Below, piece after piece: positions 35,333 to 58,800 of a stretch of DNA of 64,000 bases. Positions within the stretch are counted from its first letter, which is position 1, and each line of letters starts with the position of its first letter. Position numbers and translations under genes: made by a program. The DNA is from Corella eumyota. Lineage: Eukaryota; Chordata; Ascidiacea; Phlebobranchia; Corellidae. The notes under the pieces were generated by a model, which was given only the letters and a program-made list of their open reading frames with translations, was not told the origin of the DNA and made no database searches. The stretch lies in the NCBI GenBank assembly GCA_963082875.1, contig OY720097.1, forward strand, positions 21,708,501 to 21,772,500, read 5' to 3'.

Positions 35333-37919
35333 ATGTCTCTTTTTCCGCAAATAATTGAATATTTAAAAGCCATTTTAATCCCAACTGAGGTAAAACGTCT
35401 TTTCAGTATAAAATCAGAGTTATACTGTAGTGACTAAATGTGTTTTTACTTTATGTTTAGGTAGAAAGGCTTGAAGCTTTTCTGAAAACCGATTTTTTGA
35501 GAGGAGCAAATAATTTTACGGTTTGCATTTATATATTCAGGTAACTAAACTATACTTTAAAAATAAAAATCTAAAATGCTTAAGTTCAAGTTCAAACGAC
35601 AAATATTTGAAAATAAAAATAAGACACAGAGTTTTAGAGTTTCCTAACTATTAAACTTGCTAAAACTAAACCCTTTTGTTTATACCCCTTTTAAACTAAA
35701 TCTTCTGACATTTAAACCCTCCTTAATCCCCATACATTTACACACAACCTAATCCCGCTACTTGATTAACTTAAAACTAAACCTACTTTTGAAAGAACCA
35801 CTAATAATTAAAACCTATCCAACTCAACCATCTTTTCATTTTTTTATATCTTATTTCACTCATTCAATTTCTGAAAAAAAAGGTTTAAACAAAAAGGTTT
35901 AAAAAAGCAGTTTTTTGTAAGGTTCAAATGTAAAAGTTTTCCAAAAAATAGTTTAAAAAAGGGAGTGTAAATAAAATGGGTTTAAATTAAGAAGTTTACT
36001 TGTAAAGTACCTAATCAAATGTGCTAAAATATAAGGGTTTTAATGTAGAGGGTTAGTTGTATAGAGTTCAGCTAAAAGGAGTTTCTAATAATTAGGTTTA
36101 GTTTAAAATTAAAGGCGTTCAGATGTAAGATGTATAAATGTCATAAATACATTTGTAAACGGTTAAAATAAAAGAGCTTAAATTAAGAGGTTAATATGAA
36201 ATAGGTTTAAAAAGAAGTTTAGATATACAAGTTTTAATGTAGGAAGTTTTTACGTTTGCAGCCACTTGAAGATTTCCAAACAAAAGTAAAATAACATAAA
36301 TTGTAAATTGGTGAAGTTGTAATTTTTTTCCAACTATACGGTATTTTGTAATATAAGACTGTTAGGTAAATTGGTGAAGTTATACTTATTTTCCAACTAT
36401 ACGGCATTTTGTAATATAAGACTTATTCAATATGGTTTATATAGTACATTTTTTATACAAAAAAATCTAAAAACATTTAAAGTGCCATTTAGACATTACT
36501 TTTCTAATAAAATAATTTAGTGTTACAAGCTAACAATAAAAATATCAAGCAAAAAATTGATTTAAATAAACGCCTTAGAAACAATAAATAAACTTTTTGC
36601 AAGGTGTAAAAATAATCCGTATAACATATAGTTAAAAAGGGTACCATTAAAAAGCCAAACTTATTTCCACTAAGATTATATTAAACTTATAAAAAGATCA
36701 CTGTAAGAATAGTATTGCTAAAAAATTGCATAAATAACAAATCCATATCCAATCTGTTAATCTTTTATTAATCTTGCACAATAGTGCAACAAATAATATT
36801 TCTGTTAAGCTGTTTAAAGAGAAATTTTATATCAAATTTAAAACAAGTACTTAACAGGATCTTATAGCATATATATAGTTGCCTTAAATTTAGGCTAAGG
36901 ATTTGGATAAGAGTATTTAAATAAGAGAGATTTAATATCGAGGTTTAAAAGTAAGGAGTTTAAACAAATGGGTTCAAAAGTAAACCATTTCGCTTAGGGG
37001 TTTGGGTCATGTATGTTGTTCGGTTTTAGACAAAACATAATTTTACTACGGGTCTCTTAAACTAGTATGTAGTAATTTTATAGCTAATTTATAGCTGATT
37101 TATAGTAATTTTATAGCTGATTTATAGCTGATGTTTATTATTTATTGCATTTTATGTTTAATATTTGCACTCTTACAAGTAGAAAGAACACATAAAAATT
37201 TGACACAAAACATAATTATTCGAGAGATTTTTTTCCTATTGTAAACGGCACGTTTTTTTAGTAGAACAGGACAACATACGATACAGGGGTTTTAAACATA
37301 ACAGAGTTGAAAGGGCTATATATATTTGTTTACAAGTTCCTTCGTTTATAGCCAAGTTTTATTGTAGTATAACATAAATTGTAAATTTGCAACTTATAAT
37401 TTTTGAATGGCAGTCATTTAAATTTATGAAACTAATAAATTTGTAAACCGTTGTAATTATAGTAATGCTTAAACAATAATTAACTAGCAAGTTGTAATGT
37501 ATAAGCACTTCAATGGAATATATGTTTTGTTTCTAGCAATCCTAATGATGCTGGAAACAACCCAGTAAACATGGCTTACGTAAGCGATCAAAGACTGGGT
37601 AAGAAATGTGATTACGATGACTCTTCTGTTAAAACTGGTGTTTATATAATGTTACACATAAGGAAATTGTTATACCAAATGCCTTTTACATACTAGTATT
37701 GCTAAATTTAACGTATTACTTCAGGAAAGTAACTAAGCTTTTATTGAACATTTTAAATTGTAATAAAGCCAAAATTGTTTTGTAATTATTTTAGACTTTG
37801 CTATTGGATTTAAACGTGAGATTATTTTTAAAAATGAGCCAATGGACGACCTGGTAACGCAAATAGCAGAAGAAATTATGGATGACATCAACAATGGGCT
37901 ATTTTTTTTGTTTAGTTAA
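35333..37919 (+). CDS. Small unrecognised protein, 4 exons, 107 aa
   Basis: Exons are 35333-35389, 35461-35540, 37537-37598 and 37795-37919. Donors and acceptors follow GT-AG and the phases sum to 108 codons with TAA. The start has A at -3 (aaaaatgtct). The protein begins MSLFPQIIEYLKAILIPTE, continues with an amphipathic stretch (VERLEAFLKTDFLRGANN), a short Asn/Pro segment and a carboxyl helix rich in acidic residues (DDLVTQIAEEIMDDINNG). No signal peptide or clear transmembrane helix is visible. I do not recognise the family, and the size suggests a small cytosolic adaptor or complex subunit. Support comes from splice-phase agreement, a plausible polyA signal cluster near 38546-38560, and codon use unlike the flanking AT-rich DNA. 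Confidence 0.75.
35640..36260. repeat. Strand-asymmetric degenerate repeat in intron 2 of the small gene
   Basis: The left part (35640-35865) is C-rich on the plus strand with many aaaccc and cctaa motifs. The right part (35880-36260) is G-rich with many gggttt, aggtttaa and gagttt motifs, so the skew flips sharply near 35870. The two parts look like loosely repeated units in opposite orientation. A similar G-rich run with gaggtttaaaag and aggagtttaaac recurs at about 36890-37010. Confidence 0.5.
36299..36425. repeat. Two-copy direct repeat
   Basis: taaattggtgaagtt, then ttccaactatacgg and attttgtaatataagact, occur twice about 65 bp apart with few differences. Confidence 0.8.
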
Positions 37920-38545
37920 ATGCAGAAGGCATTTATCTGATTTCTAACTATAAATTTATCCAACTGCCAAACTATAAATGCATGCTATTTTACCATATTT
38001 TTTACGTTTAACATTACTTACTACAAACATCTGAAATATGGTCATTTTTTAAATATATTTTTTTTAAATTTGGAATTATAGAATTTTTTAACTTCGTAGT
38101 TGCTTTAGGTGTTTCCATTTTTGCTGCCATTGTTCGAATAAAATTTCTAAAACAATTTATTTGCGTTAAAATGTAGAATGAAAATTTGTATTGCGTTTGC
38201 GAGTATTAAAAAAAAAGTTAAATCTTATTTAGTTAGCACTTAAACTTTAAAACCAAAAATATCAATGAAATTAAAAGGATGACTATATGTTTGATTCATT
38301 GTAGTTTATTGCGCATAAACTAACTTTTTATTGACATTAGAAACAATTTAACATATTTGGTTGGAATTATTTGTTATCGTTTTATATTTCATTAAAACTT
38401 AATATTAACTCCTATATTAATACTTATTTTCAAGACATATTTCACTTTTCAACTTGTTTTTAAAATCTGTGGTATTTTTTTGAAATCATAGTGTTAGTGT
38501 ATTGTTTTGTATTATTTTTTAAATGTAATGTAACCTTAGCAGAAA

Positions 38546-38560
38546 AAATAAATAAATAAA
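38546..38560 (+). other. Polyadenylation signal cluster of the small gene
   Basis: Overlapping AATAAA motifs about 630 bp after the stop codon. This would give a long AT-rich 3' UTR for the small gene. Confidence 0.45.
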
Positions 38561-39029
38561 CTTAGTTAATTTGGGTTTTGTTATTAACTAGTTAAATTTA
38601 CAAAAATGCATGGCTTTAACATATAAAGTTAAAACATATATTTTTTATAAATAAATTCATTTTTAATTAAAAAAATATACCAAAACTATAGGACTTAAAT
38701 TTAGCTATTTTTAATTTTTGGTAATGTAGATTTAGAAAAGCGCATTTTTGTTCGAAAACAACGTTTTTTAAATCGTAAGATGTCAATGAACCATACAAAA
38801 TTTGTATATTTAAGACATTTTTGGTACTTACGTACTTTATCTAACAAAAGCACATTAATGTAACAAAAGTTAAAAGATCCGTTTATAATTTTTTTTAAGT
38901 TAACTTAAAAGTTAAATTTTAACGAGAAAGTCAACTTCGTTAATCAACGCATTAACGGTTTGGTGCCCACCTTTGGTTAAATTTTTCTTAATGTCGCCGA
39001 TGGTAAAAAGTTTTTGAATTTTTTTAAGG

Positions 39030-39165
39030 AAAGGGTGTGCTGTTGTGTTGTGTTTAAACTATCTGTATTCGGCATAAGGGCGAATAGTGTGGCATTTATG
39101 CGGCTCAAACCCGAAACCTTTCGGCTTGTAGTCTGCTATGAACAGTATACTACAATACCAGAAAA
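39030..39165 (-). mobile_element. tRNA-derived SINE, family 2
   Basis: cggcataagggcgaatagtg, tgtggcatttatgcggctca and cgaaacctttcggcttgtag match the copy at 20190-20345; the head is partly lost. Confidence 0.75.
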
Positions 39166-39512
39166 AATTTTAAGATTACGGTAATACACGATTTTATTTT
39201 GTAAAACCCACTGACAAAATCAAATTATCTTATTAAAATATTAAAAAACTTGCGGATAAATTTAAAATAAAATGACTCACTAACGTTTAATGAAGCATTT
39301 CATGAATCAGCGATTTAAATTTCGCAACACGGAAAAAAAATGCAAACGAAAAATTTTGATGATTCTGAGAAAATTAGGAAAAAAATTTGAATACGTTTTA
39401 ATTCTGACTAAGAAAAAGTTTAGCGTTAGTTTAAAATGAACTAGTTAAATATATACACAAGGTTTTAGGCTTTTGAATATGCTGGGTTTTAGGACTAAAT
39501 ATTACTAAATAC

Positions 39513-39612
39513 CGGCAGCGTGGTGTAGTAGTAACTAGTAAGAACACTTGCTACACCACCATGAGGTCGTGGGTTCAAACCCCACTGCTCATATGTTGTA
39601 GCGCCATTTTAG
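39513..39612 (+). mobile_element. tRNA-derived SINE, family 1, 5' fragment
   Basis: It has the tRNA-like head with an extra short insertion (agtaactagtaagaac), a B-box-like gggttcaaacccc and the start of the body (tgttgtagcgcc), then stops abruptly at a GC-rich stretch. Confidence 0.8.
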
Positions 39613-39627
39613 TCTAAGGAAGGGCAG

Positions 39628-39735
39628 TTTTCGACGAAATCTCGTGCGTGCAAGCGTAAAAATTGGCGTGTCCGCGCGTGCACACGTACTAACAGATTAA
39701 AATTTTCAATCTACGCGTGCACGCGTGATTTATGT
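39628..39735. other. CG- and GT-alternating tract
   Basis: Runs such as cgcgcgtgcacacgta and ctacgcgtgcacgcgtga sit in otherwise AT-rich intergenic DNA. Alternating purine-pyrimidine sequence of this kind can adopt Z-DNA. Two gcgtgcacgc-like palindromes are present. Confidence 0.6.
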
Positions 39736-40129
39736 TAGCGTATTTACCTTTAATTTTGCATTTACTTTTAAAGCCAGGCGTGCAAAAGTAACAGAGTGCA
39801 AAGTTAAATATTGACAAAACTAGCAAATAGGTTTTGTTAGTTTGCGGCACACCACGTGGCTTGGTGGTTAGTTACATTGTTTGCTTAATTGAAATAAGTT
39901 ATGTATTTGTATAACCACTTATAAAATTGACAGTTTGGTAAATTGTGTAAAAAAATAGCAAGTTAGCATAATTTTTAATAAATTGATTTACGCATGTACT
40001 TTTACTTTAAGTAGTTTTAAACTGTGGACTGTACAATTAATATATATACTTACTGGTTAATTCATTATTTTAATGTTTTTAGAAATAAATTATTTAAAAA
40101 CTTTTGTGTATCAAATTAAAATATACAAA

Positions 40130-51343
<11,214 letters not shown>

Positions 51344-52433
51344 AATATTGGATTTTTAAAAAAGTGGAAATATATCTTGTGTATTGATAATTGTTTGATA
51401 TATGAGATATGTAAATGAAAACTTTTTCATATTCAAAATATTACAAAGTATAATGTAAATAATTAAGTTTCGGTAAAGAGTACTACTTCAATATAAGTAT
51501 ATTCCATGGATCTGGACCAAATTTTGTTGTAAAAAGTAATACTTATGTTTAAATTATAGGAACCAAATATTTATAGTTGTCTGAACCAATAATTTAGGTG
51601 TTGTATATGTAAACCAAATCCCTAACTAAATATTAAACTATTTCATTATTATTTTAAAATAAAAATAACCTTATTTTGCTTTTAAATAGTTAAGTTATTA
51701 AAATACACAATTTTAAAACTTAAATATTTAAGAAAAGGTGTAAATTTTTTTTTTAAAATTCGAAAAACAGAACAAAATAAATAACTTATTCTTGTAACTT
51801 ATTTTTATAAAAATGTAAAACTTTATGTTAATAAACGACGAATAATTTTGTTAAAATTGTATCATAAAAAATGTAATTAATTAATCCTAACAGTTTGTAA
51901 TAATTTCTGTAAATTTTTGCAGGTAATGTGTAAATTTTTTTGTTTGAATTAATATGAATTTAATTTTGTTATGTAGCAAGAAGTATTTTATGTTAATATA
52001 AAATATTATAACTTAACAATTCCAGACTCAGTTAATATTCTATGTGTGTATTGTATTATGTAAATGGTATTTCCTTATTTAAAAACTTTATAATCCAAAG
52101 TTAGGAATTTTAAAATAGTATAAACTATTATTAAATGCTATGCAAATCAATTACAGGTTTTTGACCAAATTTAATGCATGAAAATGTATGTTTTTTTTCA
52201 CTTGAAGGCTTTAAATAAATGTATAATTTTGTATGTGTTGTGTAATTCTATAATGGTTGAATTTTTGTTAATTTTTATCTTTCTGTATTGCAAAAATGTA
52301 ACGAACAATAAATAATGATATTTACCAAAAAAGTTAAAGTTGATATTATGTTTTAAGTAGGCAAAAAAGAATTGCAAAAATATAACTAAACTGTAAAAAG
52401 TGTTTTGACCACTACAACACACTGCTGGCCAAA
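51344..52433. other. ACSL-A 3' region
   Basis: AT-rich sequence holding the probable 3' UTR (polyA signal 51658-51663). No gene is supported on either strand. Confidence 0.5.
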
Positions 52434-52811
52434 CTAGTAAATATGCAAATACGAAATGCAAACATGTTGAACAATTTTTTTTGTATATATCTTTATCCTC
52501 GATGTGGGAAAGTCGAATGCGCGACTTAAACATAGAGTAACATTTGTTACCCCGACCCAATCTCAGATGCCTTTAGCAGTTTGGGATATGATAGATTATA
52601 ATTACCTGATAATTATACTGCTGATTAAGTGCTGGCTCAGCAGGAGTTTATACCATTTATAGCGCTTTACTCAAGGGCGCTACAGCATAAGATCAGTGGA
52701 GATTGAACCAACGACCTCATGTGTGGTGTAGTATGTATTCTTACCACTACACCACGCTGCCGGCGGAGCTAGTAAATATGCAACGACAAAATGCAAACAT
52801 GTTAAACAATT
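52434..52811 (-). mobile_element. Family-1 SINE with 43-bp flanking direct repeats
   Basis: The SINE body is 52477-52763 (minus orientation, full length). It lies between 52434-52476 and 52769-52811, two 43-bp sequences that both start ctagtaaatatgcaa and end acaatt and differ at only a few positions. They look like a target-site duplication, unusually long for a SINE. Confidence 0.88.
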
Positions 52812-55800
52812 AAAGTCAAATGTAAAGGAAAACTAGATTTTTTTGATAAATTAAATTTATTATACAAAATACTGGCAAAGCCTTTTGATACATTAATTCA
52901 TTTGTTCTTTTTAAGTAAGTAAAAAGTAATGCAAGCATATCTTTGTTTATATATAAAAAATTGTGTAAAAAAAATTTATTTCAAATCATATTATTTATTG
53001 AATAAATCTGTTTATCATTTAAATTTAAAATTCTATTTTTAGGATAGAAATAATATTTAATTTAAAAAATGTCTGAAATTTTTCCCGCCCAATTTGGACT
53101 TTGAGCGAAACGTAAAAATGTTTTGAACTTTAGTAACCCCGATAGTAACACGAAACTAGAGTTTAAATCATGATATAATAATATTTGCCAATTTAGGTTT
53201 CTAAAACACTTAATTGTATTATAAAAGTATTTTAAACTTAGAAATTAAAGTTTAAGATATAATTTAATGTATATTAATAAATTGTTAGGATAAAAATATA
53301 ATTTTTTAAGCCTATAACATAGAGTTAGCTTCAGCAGCGAAGCATTTTCCTAGTTCAAAATTTTATGACAACTTACTTAATATTTGCTTTCAATTTTTAA
53401 GGTAAGAAATCGGTACCAAAATGTTTAGTTAGTATTAAAACTATTGCAAAGAAGGGTACAGCTGAATTGTTATCGTTAGAAACTTTACCTCAATAATCGT
53501 GAATTAAAAACGTGACAGTAAATTGTTAAAACATATTATTTTGTCATGAAAAGCCAATTTTTAATAATTTTGCTACAAAATTGCGCGGACTTTAGTCCTA
53601 AGCAGTCTGGCATTTTAAAATTAACAAATCTAAGATGGGCGTTGGTTAGACTAGATTTTGCTATAACTGCTTGCTAAAATTAATTACAAACCGGCGTATA
53701 AAAATCAAGCTATGACATATGGTATTAGAAGCTTATAATTGCTATCATTCGTAGCAGTAGCAGTAATATAACTGCGCAAACCTAAGTCTTGCGGCTATTA
53801 TCTTACTGTTTATTTATAGTGGACATTTTTCGTTGTGCTTGGTTTGGTATCTATAGATTAAGAAAGGAATGTAGTAAAACGCCAGTATGTTGTAAGGAAT
53901 TTAAACTTTAGTGTAAGTAAAAAGGTAGGTTACTTTTTAAAGGATAACTTGTAATTTACGCTGTAGTTACTATATAGTTTGGGTATATATAGGCAGATAG
54001 GGGTAAACTTTATAAATATGCATTTCATCAAACCGCAAAAAAATATAAATTTGACCAAGTTTGTAAAGGTAAAAAGATCGTTTAAAGACGGTAAATACAA
54101 GTGATTCAAATTCATATTTTGACATATTAACACATTTGTATTATATGGCAAACAGCAGACTGTAACAAAATACAGTAGCCGGGGAATTAGTATTGCCGGA
54201 AAACTGATATTATAATAAATTGTCTTTTCCTATTGTAGAGTATTACGAGTTATATCATGTTAAAACGTTGTGGATGGAGTTGTACCCAAATTCAGCTTAA
54301 AAAGTCGACAAAAATTTATATAAAATTCCTAAAATTTAATATTACTAGAGTTATTATTAGTTTTAATAAAACATTATTTGTAAAAATCGGTTTAAGGACA
54401 TATAACATTAAATGTTCTGCTTTAAAATTAGTCTATTACATGTAAATGGTATCATTACATAATGTTTTTTATTTGTAGTTAAGTTACTACAGCGTAAAAA
54501 TCGCACTTCGATCAGAATACGAACCGCACGAATAATGCTTCATGCGCAGGTCCAAAATGTTAAAAATACGCTGAGTTTGGGCCTGAAACGAGCAAGGAAG
54601 CAATAACACTACTCGTCTGCTCGTATTGCGCAGCTAGGAAACAGCAGGTCGAATGCTTGGGTGCTTTATGGTTAGGTTACAAAAGTAATGTTGTGGTAGA
54701 TGCATAGGTTATAGTCATAGTAGTAGTGGTTGAGTAAAAGGTGATGTCATTTTTTGGTTGATTTAACTTAAGTTATTTATGTTAATTTTAACCCAGTTTT
54801 AAAAGTTTTATTAGGTGTAGATTATACGCAAAACTTAAATATATTTAAGTAAAAAAGCGCATAGTTACAAAGGTTGTGTTTATTTTTGCAAACTACATAT
54901 GAAAATTACTACACCTTTTTTGGCGTTGAAGAGAAAAGGTCTATTGTTTAGTTTTTACGTTTTTGATAAATCTGTTTAAAGAATTACCGTATATTTACAT
55001 TCCTTAAAAAATTTACCATTTCTTTTGCTTTAAATGGTAAAAATATCAGAAAAATAAAAGCTAAAAACGTTAATTTTTGATTAATTGTCGTTTACAATCT
55101 AAATAAACGGTTAGTTATAGTTTAAACTATTATTACATGCGTAACTAACCTTAATTATTAATCATCTTAAAAGCGTTTTATTGGAAGTATCAGGCAATAT
55201 ACAAAGCACGTATTTATTATCATAGGGTAGTTAATATGTTATGTGTTATATTTGCAGTTTTACGTGGGTAGACATTTAATATTATAACGGTTATTACGTA
55301 GGAGCCTAAACTACGTTGACTTTATTAAATTTAGCGTAAAAAAATACAAAAACGTCATTCGATTTTTCTTCTGCTAGTATAATAAATCAATTTTACAATT
55401 TTGTATTGGCATATATGTTTTTATCAATTTTTTTTTATGTTTAATAAGCATGATAAGGCAACAATAATAATTTAGGTTATAATAAAATGGAGGAAATTAA
55501 CTTATAAACTCAGTGTTTAGGGATTAAATATTTCTGAATGTTGTAACTTGGTGTTTTTTATGGGCTTCACTTAAATTTTGATATAAATTGATAACAAACC
55601 ATAACTGTCATCACTTTGTCATTTATTTGTTTACAATTGAGTTATATTTAGTTAATATTTTAATTAAGTTTTTACAACAAACTTTTAATATATATATACT
55701 ACTATAAATAAAGAAGTTTTAGCTTTAACTGTTACAAAGTTATTTTTAAAATAAAAAACAAATGCTTAAAAATATTTATTTTTATTTTATGAATGTTTTG
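52812..55800. other. Intergenic region before ACSL-B
   Basis: AT-rich with no supported exon or repeat family. A GC-richer patch with cgcacgaataatgcttcatg lies at about 54500-54660 and may be regulatory. Confidence 0.4.
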
Positions 55801-55803
55801 CAG
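55792..55803 (+). promoter_or_regulatory. Acceptor-like site before the ACSL-B start
   Basis: gaatgttttgcag ends 53 nt before the start codon at 55857. It is a good splice-acceptor sequence, so the mRNA either has an upstream noncoding exon or receives a spliced leader. Confidence 0.45.
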
Positions 55804-55856
55804 CTATTTTAATTTATATTAATTACAATTATAAACAATAAAAAACACCATTTAAA

Positions 55857-58800
55857 ATGGATCCGATTGACACCTGCCCTCCAACCGAACCAGAGGTTAA
55901 ACCAATTGTAGAAGAACCATCGCAACAACCAGATGAAGCATCACCAAACAATGATGAACCAGTTGAACAAACTAAGGAACCAGATGTAGAAGAACAAAAA
56001 CCAGCGGATTTCGAGACACCAGCTGAACAAGAGCAAGATAAACCAGATCAACAAGAAGAAACACTAGATCAGCAAGAAGAAACACCTGATAAACAAGAAG
56101 AAACGCCAGCTCAGCAAGAAGAAACACCAGTGCAGCAGGAAGAAACACCAGTACAGCAAGAAGAAACACCAGTTGAGCAAGAAGAAACACCAGCTCAACA
56201 AGAAGAAACACCAGCTCAACAAGAAGAAACACCAGTTCAGCAAGAAGAAACACCAGTCCAACAAGAAACACCAGTAGAAAATGAACCAGAAGCTGTTCAA
56301 GAACCAGTAGTTGCAGCACCAGAACAAGAAGAGTCAAAACCAGATACACAAGAACCAGTTAAGGAACCATCAGAAGAAACACCAGCAGAACAAGAACCAG
56401 AACCAGGTCAAGAACCAGAGGAAAGCGACAAAACACCAGCAGTAAATGGAGCAGCATCAACCAGTATTGAGGAACTTAATTACAAACCAATGATGGTTCC
56501 TGAATTGCTTCAGATGCAAAGTATTCCGATTGATGTAAGTATATAGTAACACAACTTTTTAATTTAATCTAAAAATACAAAGATAAAATAAATTTTGATA
56601 TGAGAAAACCAAATTTACAGCCAATTGTTTATTGGCATAACTTATATAATGGTATCACATAGGCTATTATAATTGTTTGATACTAAAGCTGCAAATTAAG
56701 TGTTTGCTGAGCAGAAGTTTAAACTGTTTATAGCGCCTTAACTGGTGTTACAGTATGAGAGCAGTAGGAATCAAACCCAAGACCTTATGTTGTAAACCTA
56801 AGTATTCAAGTTAGGTTAAGTTTTACGATACATTGACTATGTTGTAATGACTTTAAAAATGGTTTTGAGGGCTCGGATAGTCCTGTACTGCAAAATCAGC
56901 ACTGATAATAATGTTATGCTCCGCTAGCAAACAACAAAATGTCCTAAAAATTTAGTTTTTATTAATGTTAGTCACTTCATATTTGTTAATATTAATAGAG
57001 AAATGAAGCTGAACGGGCATCACCAATTATGTTACCAGGAAAACCAATTCCTTTCTTAGTAAAAGGTGTAACAAGTCTACATTACAGTTTTCTGCATGGA
57101 ATGAAGGCATCAAGTAAGTTTTTTTGTATATATCTTTATCCTCGATGTCGGAAAGTCGAATGCGTGACTTAAACATAGAGTAACATCAGTTACTCCGACT
57201 TAGTTTTGAGTTGCCTGTGGCAGTTTTGAATATTATATAGATTATAATTGCCCAGTAAATAAGTTGCTGATTAAGTGCTGACTTAGCAGGAGTTCATACT
57301 GTTATAGCGCATTACTCAAGGGCGCTACAGCATGAGAGCAGTGAGGATTGAACCATTGATCTTATGTGTGGTGTAGTAAGTGTTCTTACTAATACTCCAC
57401 GCTGCCGGTCTATTTTATAAAAGTTTCTTTATGTAATGGATGGCAGTATTTAAATAATATTTACAATTACCATTAATAAAGTTTGGTATACTAGTCATGG
57501 CATTAAACAAGAGTTAAAGGATTTCGTGTTTAAGCTAGGAGAATGCCATACTATTCGCCCTTAAGCCTGGTGTTTACAGATAGCTTAAACTTGTCACAAC
57601 ACACCTTTCCTTAATAAAAATATAAAAACCTGTCATGAAAATAAAATAAGTTAATGCAATTATCAAAGTAAAAAAATCAAATTTAACTAATTAAGATTTT
57701 GAAATATTTTTAGTAAACAAACTAAAAATAACAATATAATAACATTTTTTTATATTTTTTTGCTTTTAAAAATGCTTTAAAAAATATTATTAACAAAATG
57801 TCTCGTTCGCAAACCAAGTTAATTTATTTTTAACTTTTTCCTGAACCCTTCACTTAAATAATGCCAAGGGGAGTCAATTAAAAAGTTATTTTTAAAATAA
57901 ATTATTATTTTTAGGTAATAATTGTGCCAAATACCGGAACTTCATAACTTTTTTGTATCTCAATTGTTTAAATTTAAAACTAGCTATATAGTAGAACAAC
58001 ATAACAACTTATAAAAAAACTACATGTATTTAATAAAGTTGGTTACTTCAAAATTATAATAATCAAAATAATTTGGATTTCTCTTTATTTCACTTTTAAA
58101 ATGATTTTTTTTTGGTAGCTTTTAAAAGATCTTATTTATTAAAATTAAATTGTGTCATATTTTAAACCATTTATTTTTGTACCATTTACAATAAATAAAG
58201 TTTGGTAGACAATATATACAAATAAATGTAATTACAAATTATAAGCCTACAAAATAAAAAAATGCGTTGACGGTGTGTAGGTAAATTATTGTAGACAAAT
58301 TTCATTTAAAAGTTGCAACTATATTAGGAGAATTAAAATGCCAATCGCAGGGCGGGCTATTAACTAGTTTTAATATTAGTTTTTTGTTCGGATTGTGTTA
58401 TCAGAAATGCATAAAAAAATATTTATTTTAAATTCTAGATAATGGACCTTGTGTGGGGTGGAGACCAAAGCCAGATTCAGCATATCAATGGATGTCTTAC
58501 CAGGAGGTTAATATTTGTTTTTATTAACTTACATTTATTTATTCTTCATGTAGATATTTCATCCTAGTTTTTTTTTATTTATTTTCAATATTGAAAGGTC
58601 GGCTTTCAGACTTAAACATAGAGTAACATTTGTTAACCCAACCCAGTCTCAGGTTGCTTTTGCCAGTTGATATTGATCATATTTGCCCAATATTTAAGCT
58701 CTGATTAAGTATTGACTTAGCAAGAGTTCATATCATTTATAGCACTTTACTCAAGAGCACTACAGTATATGAGCTAATTCAGATAAAAATTTTTGGCCTA

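Noticed and set aside
52198-52560. 120-codon minus-strand frame
   Set aside because: It runs into the SINE and is rich in Phe, Lys and Asn as expected from AT-rich noncoding DNA.
55972-56349. Antisense frames rich in Leu, Val and Phe opposite ACSL-B exon 1
   Set aside because: They are mirror images of the QQEETP repeat coding strand and have no splice or start support.
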